Assembly: GCA_014904985.1 (NCBI GenBank)
Contig: MU129022.1
Location: 6,319 to 70,318, forward strand
Length of the DNA stretch: 64,000 bases
Direction: 5' to 3'
From: Hydnum rufescens UP504
Lineage: Eukaryota; Basidiomycota; Agaricomycetes; Cantharellales; Hydnaceae
This document shows, piece by piece, positions 55,701 through 64,000 of the stretch. Each line of letters starts with the position of its first letter. Position 1 is the first letter of the stretch. Both the position numbers and the translations under genes were made by a program. Under the pieces are notes generated by a model. The model was given only the letters and a program-made list of their open reading frames with translations, made no database searches and was not told the DNA's origin.

Positions 55701-57424
55701 TTTTCCCAAACCCAGGTCATGCTGCGATAGGGGTCCTCATCGATACCCTCAAGGTTGAAGAGAGTAATCTTTCTCTTCGGACTCTTGTAGAAACTGACAT
55801 CAAGGCAGGTGTCCAAGAATTGTCAATGGAAGATAGCCAACCTGTGGTGTTTCCTAATGAGATTAGAGCAGGCTTCTGTGACAGCGTCCCATTCCTCTGG
55901 TAGGCAGCAGTTTCATGACAAGTATTTGTCTTTTCTAATAATGAGGATGTCCATGATCATGACTACATGCTCCACTCATGGAGGCACCAAGATTCCTCCA
56001 GTTGTAATAATGCTCTCAGTTGCGACAGGATGGTTGACTGTGGACCTTGCGGCAGACCTGAGCTTCGCAGACATGAATGAATCCAACAGGTCATTTGGAG
56101 AACAGGCTTGCCCCAAGTGCTCATTCTTTTCAGTCGTGACAATGTCCATGACTGCGACAGGATGTTCAGATCGCAAGGGTCTTTTGAGTCTTATGGACCT
56201 GAATGGGTTGATCATTCTGTGGATCATATGGGCTCTGACCAGTCCTGCTGCATCATATGGAAGCTGCAAGGCCTTGTCCATTTGTGGTTCCTGACGAGTA
56301 TTCACATAATGTGGGTTTCTATTGGAAGTCTCTTTGAATGCGCAGGCTATCCTGATCCCTGGGGTCACCCTTATACACACAGGGGCCTTTAATGTCTTAG
56401 GTAGCCCATTTCTTATGTCCATGAGCGGATTCAGTAACTTGTCCAGTCTGAAATGGTGTGGAAACATGGTGAATGCCTCCTTGAATGCCCTTTTGGGACA
56501 GTGATGAGGAGATTTTGATCTAGAGGTCCAGTCATATGCAGCCTCCATTCCCCCCAAACTTAGAGGACCAGCTTGGTTCACCCAAGTTTTGTGGACGACC
56601 CTCATTATAGCAGACTGATCGGATAGCTGGTTGTTATCAGCAGTCCCATTATTTTGACCCTTCAGTACTGTGGATCTTGGGATCTCGCTTGGCCCATTTC
56701 AGATATTCGTGGCCCCAAATGAGTCAAATGTCTTGTTTGGTTCAAGCTTGGGAATACTATCCTTCAATACCATACTAACCCCCATCTTATGGTCTGTTGT
56801 GGCTCTGAATAGCTCAGTTATGTTGTACGGAGGCACTGTGGACTTGTGCAATCATAGCAGCAGTCATGTAGTGTTGCTACCGTTGGTCCGTCAAAAAGTC
56901 TCCCAGGGTGTTGTTCTGAACTCGTGAACATCCATGGAGGTCTGTCCTCCAAACGAGTCTACCCTAATGGTTGCAGGTCCCCTTACAGCCAGTTCTACCC
57001 CTAGGCTTTGACCCAATCTGGTGATATGAGTGCCCATGTGTGTTAAGAATGAAACCCAGGGGTTCCTAGGGGTTGACTCAACACTACATCCACCATTCCT
57101 GACTATGGTTCAGTCAGTTGTTTTGCTGACTGTACCGGCCTTTACCAGTTTTGTTACATTGTGCAGATGCACTCTGGTCCTGTTTGACTGCTGGGGTCAT
57201 CATGTAGTGTTGTACTCTTCCATTTGGGGGCCACAGCCCCATAATAACCATCTATTGTTCTTAGTTGTAACAATGCTTAGTTGGTGATGACTCATATGTA
57301 AATTCAGGACCTCAATCTGAGCTTGTTGGCCAGAGTCCTTCAGCATATTCCCGTATGTTCGTAGGGGCTTGAAATTGTTTGGGATGGGCTCACTAAATTC
57401 AGACATGAAGGTGTCAAATGGCTC

Positions 57425-57958
57425 GTGTACACAACACAAGTTATGGTGCTCAATGATGATCTTGAGGGTGAGATCAGCAAGGTTGTTTTCCAAAATCCAG
57501 GTCGTGCCACAAAAGAGGTTTGGATCCGTACTCTTAAGGTTGGAGGGTGTTTTCCTTCTCTTTGGGGTTATCTTGTGGGAACTGGTGACACGGTGGGCAT
57601 CCAAGGATTGTCGTTGGAGGATGGCCAAACTAAGGCATCCTACACTGAATTTAAGGTGGCTTTCTTGAGTACTCACAAGGCCCAAGTACCGGAACCCATT
57701 TCATTGGACCATGTCCATTGGTGGAGGTGGCAGTGTTACCTGGTCACCATCTGCGACACTAACACTAGCAGGGTGCCTATCTCATGCGAATCTTATGGTT
57801 GTCTTCAACTTCATAGTAGGGACACGATTCAACAGTCCGTTGAGTTTCTGAATTCTGCTACAAGGTTCTTCCTGTTCAACTACAATGACACTCATGGTCC
57901 TGTCACCATTACAGGTTCATTTGAATTCTACGATTGGCTCAAGGTTGAAATGAAGTGA
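57425..57958 (+). CDS. Open frame inside the LTR element, repeated module, unrecognised
   Basis: A 178-codon plus-strand frame with EISKVVFQNPGRATKEVWI and LSLEDGQ. A related text occurs at 55,680-55,840 (GSVVFPNPGHA, LSMEDSQ), so the segment was duplicated within the element. It runs antisense to the LTR orientation inferred from PBS and PPT. No family is recognised. Confidence 0.25.
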   Translation: MYTTQVMVLNDDLEGEISKVVFQNPGRATKEVWIRTLKVGGCFPSLWGYLVGTGDTVGIQGLSLEDGQTKASYTEFKVAFLSTHKAQVPEPISLDHVHWWRWQCYLVTICDTNTSRVPISCESYGCLQLHSRDTIQQSVEFLNSATRFFLFNYNDTHGPVTITGSFEFYDWLKVEMK

Positions 57959-59065
57959 AGGTGCAGGGGTGTTCCCTCTGGGTCCTTTTCCTGGCTTGGG
58001 TTCAGTCTCATTGTCCTTTGTGAACATGACTCCCACAATCGGCTCCAAAGTCATATTGGCTCTGATGATTGGCCCTGTTGCTTCACAGGGGGGCATAAGT
58101 CTCCACAAGACTACATGGTAAGGGTTATTTATGATGGTACAGGGACAAGCAGATACATTCTCAGGGATCCCCTTCATGTCCTGCAGTTTTGGAAGGATTA
58201 CTGTGTCCGAGGGGCAGTGCCATCTGGTCCTTGTTGTCAGTTCGCTGGCCACAGACTCGGGTCGACCTGGACATCGGAACAGATCCCTTGTCAGCTTATT
58301 TGACGGACTCGATGATACATGTTCAAGATTCTTCATGTCTGTGTCTCTTCTTAAGGGTATCTGCTCTAGGGTACAAGGGGCAGGTTCTGCCCTTTGTTCT
58401 CGGATGAATTCGGGTGTGGAAACAGTATTCCCCTTGATATCATCCTCGGGTTTGTCTTTACATATGGGTTTTGGGTCCCAGACACTATGTGGGGACTTGA
58501 ACCCCGTATTTTGAATGGTTGACAGGTCTAGAACCTGAGGCATGTCCAATGGGGATAGGCTTGTCCACAAACACAAGTACATGATATCATTTCGTTCCAT
58601 TTGCAGGGGTGACTGTGTGACATCACTTCGTTCTGCTTGTAGGGGAGAGCTCTTCGGTAAGTGCTCATTTCCCTTGGTTACTACGATATCTGACAAGCTG
58701 CAATTGACAGGGGGAATTGGTGTTTTGGCCAGGGCTAGTAGTCCAGATCCTTCTAAAGCATTGCTATGAGGCTTTCCTGTTTGGATTGTTGAGGCTCCGA
58801 GCCTCTTACTGACAGTCTTATCATTTTGGAGGTCCAGTCCTGGGTCTCTCAGAGTCTGTAGCTTGGACACCCATAGGACCCGGGAGTCACCAGTCCCTTT
58901 TGCTTGCAGGCAGGGCATGCTCCTTTTAATCATAGCCATGTCTACAACAATAACCGAATGCTTAGGATGTGACGGTCTTTCAACTAGTCCGGGCTCTCCA
59001 AGTTTGGGTGGATTGAACAACCCATCCAGCTCGAACTCTAAAATGCCATTGTGGGGCACCTCCAT
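57917..59065 (-). CDS. Longest open frame inside the LTR element (382 codons), unrecognised
   Basis: An open frame rich in Pro, Ser, Thr and charged residues with no enzyme motif. The opposite strand also carries a long frame just below it (57,425-57,958), so neither can be called a gene with confidence. It may simply be non-coding interior sequence. Confidence 0.2.
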   Translation of the reverse strand: MEVPHNGILEFELDGLFNPPKLGEPGLVERPSHPKHSVIVVDMAMIKRSMPCLQAKGTGDSRVLWVSKLQTLRDPGLDLQNDKTVSKRLGASTIQTGKPHSNALEGSGLLALAKTPIPPVNCSLSDIVVTKGNEHLPKSSPLQAERSDVTQSPLQMERNDIMYLCLWTSLSPLDMPQVLDLSTIQNTGFKSPHSVWDPKPICKDKPEDDIKGNTVSTPEFIREQRAEPAPCTLEQIPLRRDTDMKNLEHVSSSPSNKLTRDLFRCPGRPESVASELTTRTRWHCPSDTVILPKLQDMKGIPENVSACPCTIINNPYHVVLWRLMPPCEATGPIIRANMTLEPIVGVMFTKDNETEPKPGKGPRGNTPAPSLHFNLEPIVEFK

Positions 59066-60665
59066 AGAGGGATCTGGCCAATACAGAGGCTGCCTAGTAT
59101 GGTCATATCTGGTTCATGGTGAAGTATTCCCAGACGTGACTTCAAGCCCTGTCAGTCCCTTAGATATCGCGCACGGGGGCCAGTCCCTAAGGTATTCCGG
59201 GTTCCTGACCATGGTGGGGATAGGGAGGTGCCCTGTTGTGAACTCTGATGTCGGATCCACAGTACCTTTGTATGCAGGAGTTTTGACACAGCTTAATGAC
59301 TGGAATGATACTTTGAAGCTAGAATCCATAGTCTCTACATCATGTTCATCGTCCTGAGCCCCAAATTCGAGGTTGGGTTTGGGGTTAAACCTCGCTACAT
59401 CCCTCTTCCATTCAGGTTTGAGAGGGTACCCCACTCGGGTGGAATTTACAGGAGACTCAAGTTTAACAGCTTGGTCATCGGGAGCTTCAACCTGCGACAG
59501 TTGCGAATATCTGAATGATCTGGAGTTTGGGGGTCCACTTCAAAGGAATGAATCTGTTTGTGGTTGCAGGTGTGTAGTAGCCACTCTCTGGTCGAATTCC
59601 CAAACTCGTTCATCTTCCGGTCTCATAGCAGGTCTCAAACACGATGAATAGGGTTCAGTCCTTAACTGGCGATGTCTGTCCAGACTCATTATGTTGTACA
59701 GAAGCCCCATAGTTTCGTTCAATCGTGGACCTTCAATCCGGTAACAAGCAACCTTGGGGGTATCTCAGGCGACAGACTCTATGCTAGATCCAAGTCTGGG
59801 TTTCCACCTAGATCCAATCTCATGGGCATCAGTATGGTCTTGGACTGCTGTATTCTGGGCATTTTCACAACCCAAAATCTGCAATGTACTCCATGGGGAC
59901 AGGCCTGGCTCAAGTTTCAGGACATGTTCCAGATATAGCTCAGGACAAGCATTCAGGGTTCAATGGGTTGTCCTGGGACCATTTGGAGACTGGATATGGC
60001 ATTGTTGGGCAATGAGTTTGAGATCAGAGAGGTCCCTACTTGTCCTAGTTCGGATCCCGGTCGCGACAGGAGGTTTGGACTGAGAGGATTCCTTAATTAG
60101 TTCGAACTTTGTAACTTCGCTGTAATTTAAAGGTTGAGGCGATGGGATTTGGGGTGAACTGTGACCCAGTTCATTCTCTCCGTCAAGAAGGCTCCTTCCT
60201 TGATTCGTACTGGATCCCTTTAGATGGGAGTCTAGTGCACCAGTGGCAACTTGAAGACAGTGGCTCGCGCGGGAAACAGCAAGTCATAGTAGATCCAAGG
60301 AGGGTAATCCGACTATGAGGTCAGATTGTTCAGGATTGGACACTTTAGGTTCATAACCTGTACCAGGGACAACTCCACAGAACAATGATGTCTCTTGTAG
60401 GATGACTTCGCACTGCCAGATTGCATGTGCCAATGTCGGGTCCAGCTTGTAGTGAATAGGCTCCATACAGAAGCCATGTACAACCCAATAGAGGAAGTCA
60501 GTTGAGTCCGCAACTAAGTTGTAGAGTAACCAGTTGAGCCAGGTGGAAATGATTTTCACAGCCCAGGATGGACTGTACTTGTTGCCTTGTTCGAGTGAGG
60601 TACAGATAGTCTCACATAATCGAGACAAGAGACAAACAGGCTCAAGCCTACAGGCTTCACACATT

Positions 60666-60865
60666 TTGTTAGGGGAGTAGCCACCCTTCTTGAGGTATCC
60701 ACCCTGTTTGAGAGGGGGCTAAGAGTTCCATCTACAAGTGGCTTGTGGGCTCATCTGGAAACAGAAGTTCCAGGAGACTGATCCTTGAAGGGTGGGAGAG
60801 CATATTTTTTAAGGGGAGTGGCCACCCTTCTTGAGGTATCCACCCTGCAAGGCAGGGGGTTAGGC
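60666..60865. repeat. Short direct repeat near the LTR-element 5' end
   Basis: GTGGCCACCCTTCTTGAGGT-type text occurs at about 60,666-60,725 and 60,806-60,865, a local duplication 140 bp apart in the leader region. Confidence 0.6.
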
Positions 60866-61053
60866 AGCCAATTCCCATAAGTGGTTGAGGACATTAGAGG
60901 TTGAGCTGTTGAGGGTCTAGAGACACTCTTGCCAATGTTTGAGTCATGAATATTTGCATCTGGGGGTGTGCAGAGGGAGGATGAGGGTGCCGAGTTCGAA
61001 CCATGGGCAGTCCTATAGGGACCTGCCAATGGAGTTCTTACACACTCCACCAG

Positions 61054-61521
61054 TGTTAATTTGGTAGTGTCCAAATTAAGGAGTGGGGAGGAACCAGGAG
61101 GTGGAGGAGGTTCCGGATCCAAGGGAATAGTCCAGTCTGTGGGACTAAGGCCCTTCCATCTAGCCTGGCTGGCTAGAAGTTCTTGTAGGGTTGGGGGTTC
61201 TATACCCACAAGGGCAAAGTAAGATGGCTTAGTCATAGGATTGGGGTCACACAGTGTGTAGTGCATGATCAACAAGTCTGGGACTCTGTGAGCCAGACAG
61301 TTGATGGTGGTAAAAGATAGATTATCCGGGCATTACCACGGCTCTTTCCATACAGGAAGTATGACTAAGAAAGCTATGTAAGAAGAGGGGCAATTCCTGG
61401 GGCAGCACCAAACTCCTCCATGAGAAGCTTTCCACTGGTTTGGTCTTAGAAAGCTATAGTAAATCCATTTTAAAAGAGTGAAGTTGCCCTATGGCCTAAG
61501 GGACTCATAACACCACCAACA
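61054..61521 (-). repeat. LTR of the 9.2-kb element (5' LTR on the coding orientation)
   Basis: 468 bp, ending CCACCAACA on plus. Adjacent on the inner side is CACACTCCACCAG, the inverse of the primer-binding-site candidate. Confidence 0.88.
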
Positions 61522-61686
61522 GGTGTATTGGGCATCACAACACCCCGGGAACTGAGCCAAACCTGAAAAATTGTGAGTCCATGCCACAGCGGATACTGTG
61601 AAAACCACAGAAAGACATACTGCTTCCAAGTGTTGATTTGCAGCTGTCAAAAACATCTCAGTGTGTACTCCAACTGTGGATCTCTC

Positions 61687-62778
61687 TCAAAGGAGAGGGA
61701 ATTCCTTGGGATAGAAGAAATGGTTAAGGGCATTTTGAGCGAAAACCCCACAGGAATATACATCATGCTGATGGCCACTAGGTAAGGCTGCTTGGTGCAG
61801 GGGGAGTATTTCTTGGCCTGCTGTTGAATTGGAATGTGAAATCCACCACTGAAGACTTTGTACAATGGTGTTGGTGCCCAGGGATCCAACACTCAATGAA
61901 TCCCCAATACTGATAGTACAATCAGCATGACTGCTGACAAAGGATACCCAATGGTTATCACCAACAAGAAAAGACCCAGCAAGGTGCACAAGTTTCTTGC
62001 CATCAAAATCCTTCCCAATTTGACGAAGGTGCTGATAATTACCATTAGTCTCAAATGTGATTGTCAAGGGAATATTGATAAGGCTTTCAATTGATAACAG
62101 AGATAGTATTTTTGCTTGTGTGCCATGAGACTTGAACATCTCATTGAGGATGTCATGATGCTGTTCCATATCTGTTGTGATAAGGCAGTTGAATGAAAGA
62201 TATCTGGAGAGTGTCCCCACCCCAGGTTGGGTGTCATGAAAGCCATTAATTTCACCACCCCATGGGAGAGCATCAAAGAGCAAGCATGCTGATGCCAGTA
62301 AACCCTGGTGTGCTGGCGACACAACCATTCCATCATGAAGCCACTCTAAAGCAGCCATCCAGAGAGTCTGTAGGTCAACAATCCATGCCCAAATCCTCCA
62401 AATTTCCACAATCTCAAGTGGAAGGAACCACCCATTGATGAGAACAGAGTGTGCACCAGAAGTGTCATGTGATGCAACAAAGCTGTTGATGATGGACCAA
62501 GATGGATGCAGCATATTCCAAAGAAATGTATCTGTGAGAGTTACACTTGGGTGATGTTTGCTGTACACTATGATGTGATGCCCCAATGCAGGAAATTGAA
62601 CCATATTGAACTTGATGAACTGAGTCACTGTCAAAGATTGAGGTGGGAAAAAGGACCCAACAAGATCCAGTGAGATGGCAGCATATGGAATTGGGCTTCT
62701 TATTGTTGCTGCAGAGAATTTGGCACCTTCAAAAGGTCCCATAGCATATGGTACTTGGTTTTTGCTGATGGGGTTCAC
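61687..62778 (-). CDS. Ulp1-like cysteine peptidase domain protein, partial
   Basis: The C-terminal ~130 residues hold the catalytic order of C48 (Ulp1/SENP) peptidases. His is in VGDNHWVSFVSS, Asp in CTISIGDSLS, and Cys in HQHDVYSCGVFAQNALNHFF, with the preceding Gln replaced by a QHD context. The frame starts without ATG at 62,778; a 3' splice site (TTGTGGTAG) just upstream suggests a missing 5' exon. The N-terminal part is a long conserved-looking domain with aromatic residues and no name I can give. Genomic Ulp1 proteins remove SUMO, but copies of this form in mushrooms usually travel with DNA transposons. Here no partner transposase is intact nearby. Confidence 0.75.
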   Translation of the reverse strand: MNPISKNQVPYAMGPFEGAKFSAATIRSPIPYAAISLDLVGSFFPPQSLTVTQFIKFNMVQFPALGHHIIVYSKHHPSVTLTDTFLWNMLHPSWSIINSFVASHDTSGAHSVLINGWFLPLEIVEIWRIWAWIVDLQTLWMAALEWLHDGMVVSPAHQGLLASACLLFDALPWGGEINGFHDTQPGVGTLSRYLSFNCLITTDMEQHHDILNEMFKSHGTQAKILSLLSIESLINIPLTITFETNGNYQHLRQIGKDFDGKKLVHLAGSFLVGDNHWVSFVSSHADCTISIGDSLSVGSLGTNTIVQSLQWWISHSNSTAGQEILPLHQAALPSGHQHDVYSCGVFAQNALNHFFYPKEFPLL

Positions 62779-63059
62779 TATTTTGCCTGTCTACCACAAA
62801 CTGAATGGCTGTTCCTGGCATGCTGGCACTGTTGACAGCATTTCACTGCTTTGAAATAGACAGGAGAACTAGTGATTGTGGTGCAACCACAGTGACCAAT
62901 ACCACATACTGAATCTGGATCTCAGATCGTATGAACTTGGGTGTCACATGTCACAAAGGCCTGTGAACTTAGGTCCACCTGGGCAGAAGCAAAAAAAAAA
63001 AGTCATGTGATTTTTGATCAAACCTACAGTCAAAATAGGACAGTAGTGAGGATATAGTT
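62779..63059. other. Spacer or 5' exon region of the Ulp1-like gene
   Basis: A cysteine- and histidine-containing minus-strand text (ATGCTGTCAACAGTGCCAGC) may encode a small zinc-binding 5' exon. Not proven. Confidence 0.3.
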
Positions 63060-63960
63060 ACCAAGGGCCAGAAAGGTTTGATTTCTCATGTACTTTGTTT
63101 ATGATATTCACCTGCTCAAGCATTTGCTTCATGGCAGCACATATGGATTTCCCATCATGACTCCCTGCAAGGTAATGGAAGGCTATGAGATCTGCACAAA
63201 GCATTAGAGAATTGTTGTCTCAGCATTGTATCCAGTGCACTGTTATTGCTAAGAATGGGTGGAGCTGGCTGTCTGACCATATGTCAGCTGTGAACAATAT
63301 TTTTCCAAGTGAGGCCTGAATCCACCAGTTACTGTAGATGAGTTGTGGATAACCACATGTGAATCTTACCACCATCTCCTTCTTCAGCTTGTCAAATTCT
63401 TCATGCCATAATTTGATAATGGTATTTCAGATTGTCATATGATGTGGTATATCTTTTTCAGCCAAGCTGTGTTAGAACAGGTGTGTCACTTTCATGGGTT
63501 GTAAGTGCATACCTGGTCATCCACTGCAATCCAGTGAACAAGACAGTTCAGAAATCCTTCAGAGGTAAATGCTTCTTTCATCAATGGTGGTTTGGCTTGG
63601 GATGTTTTCCCATGAAGAGACCTAATGCTGATAGTCCAGCCATTTGTATTACAAGCCTTAACATATTCATTGGGATGATACTTTTCTATGTGATTACAGA
63701 GTGTGGACATGCTTGAATTTTCATACTCCCAGGTGACCATCATCAGGCATTGTGCCATGGACTCATCATGGAGAGACCTGTCCAATAAGTAAATATTCTC
63801 TGAGCTCTCATATGAATGGATTAAAAAATTGGGCATACTTGCAAACCTTGCACCATGCTCCCCGGCAGCCAGGTATTAATTCATATCTCACAAAGAAAAA
63901 ATCTATATCTGCAGTCTTTGTGGTATGTCACTTTGGCCCCTTCATCAGGGCATGAAGTGT
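63060..63960 (-). pseudogene. hAT transposase N-terminal half, broken
   Basis: On the minus strand: a BED-like start with KTADIDFFF near the window edge, LCNHIEKYHPNEYVKACN, FLNCLVHWIAVDDQ (ending 63,510), an intron, and NWWIQASLGKILFTADIWSD (first catalytic Asp region). After a one-base frame change in CCACCC come FLAITVHWIQ and LMLCADLIAFHYLAGSHDGK and an AMKQMLEQVNI helix. The text stops near 63,060, before the second catalytic region. The 5' end lies close to or beyond 64,000. Confidence 0.78.
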
Positions 63961-64000
63961 AGGAGAGTTTCAAAGCATCTGAGGTGAAGAGGTCCCTCCA

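Larger units (their letters stand above)
52324..61521 (-). mobile_element. Large LTR element without recognisable gag-pol (9,198 bp; LARD-like)
   Basis: Direct ~470-bp LTRs at 52,324-52,793 and 61,054-61,521 (TGTTAAT...AACA on plus, over 95% alike by eye) are flanked by a perfect GGTGT duplication (52,319-52,323 and 61,522-61,526). On the minus strand, TGGTGGAGTGTG directly follows the 61,054 LTR as a primer-binding site candidate, and GGACTGGGGGGCTG precedes the 52,793 LTR as a polypurine tract. These fix the orientation. The 8.26-kb interior has open frames on both strands but none with protease, reverse transcriptase (YxDD), RNase H or integrase motifs. Internal modules repeat, e.g. 53,940-54,060 with 55,205-55,330 and parts of 55,650-55,860 with 57,440-57,630. 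It is probably mobilised in trans. Confidence 0.85.

Overview
The window looks like a repeat-rich block from a basidiomycete, most likely an Agaricomycete (mushroom-forming) genome. The basis is short spliceosomal introns (50-65 nt in genes, with CTAAC/CTGAC branch sites) and transposase families typical of that group: a KDZ transposase with a CxC-type cysteine cluster, Tc1/mariner-like, DDE_1-type and hAT transposases, an Ulp1-like peptidase and a GRF zinc-finger protein. No species is claimed. Ordinary host-type genes are few: an APH-fold phosphotransferase at 33.4-34.3 kb, an unrecognised two-exon gene at 34.6-35.2 kb and an unrecognised two-exon gene at 11.0-12.2 kb.

The most striking content is a family of large palindromic elements that I do not recognise. 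I call them PHI (palindromic hairpin-intron) elements. PHI-1 is 15,787-20,284 with a 9-bp target-site duplication, PHI-2 is 43,065-49,263 with a 10-bp duplication, PHI-M is an end-less relative at about 37.0-40.6 kb, and the end of a further copy occupies bases 1 to about 73. Each has a long core palindrome from which two arrays of about 270-300 bp units run outward on opposite strands. Each unit is an exon-like A/C-rich stretch ending in an ACACACCCGC/GCGGGTGTGT hairpin, then a GTRAGT 5' splice site, a second hairpin (CAAAAGAGCAGC/GCTGCTCTTTTG) inside a T-rich intron of about 100-118 nt, a CTAAC/CTGAC branch site and a TTATTCTAG 3' splice site. Stems differ between units by paired changes. 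Loops match RNA tetraloop classes (UNCG in PHI-M exon hairpins, GNRA in half the PHI-1 intron hairpins) on the strand predicted by the splice sites. This suggests transcribed, structured, spliced RNA with no obvious protein.

Layout: 0-5 kb, PHI end, a hAT-like MITE inside a dispersed repeat, degenerate ORFs and a tRNA-derived SINE-like repeat. 5.1-9.7 kb, KDZ transposase and a 151-bp minisatellite. 10-12.2 kb, GRF-finger gene and an unknown gene. 12.5-20.5 kb, a decayed unknown gene split by PHI-1. 20.9-27.3 kb, a tandem repeat, two unrecognised multi-exon genes (probably transposon-associated), a second SINE-like copy and a second dispersed-repeat copy. 27.3-30.4 kb, a dead Tc1/mariner-like transposase broken by a hAT-like MITE and a solo LTR. 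32-36 kb, two single-unit PHI relics around the host-type genes. 36.6-43 kb, a mariner-type MITE, PHI-M, a hAT remnant and a third dispersed-repeat copy. 43.1-49.3 kb, PHI-2 with its own solo LTR inside. 49.7-51.8 kb, a dead DDE_1-type transposase. 52.3-61.5 kb, a 9.2-kb LTR element with no recognisable gag-pol. 61.7-64 kb, an Ulp1-like peptidase and a hAT transposase fragment.

No transposase in the window can be assigned to the PHI elements. Their 9-10 bp target duplications would fit a Mutator-like mobiliser, but that is inference. All coordinates and motif calls come from reading the sequence; no alignment, folding or database search was run.
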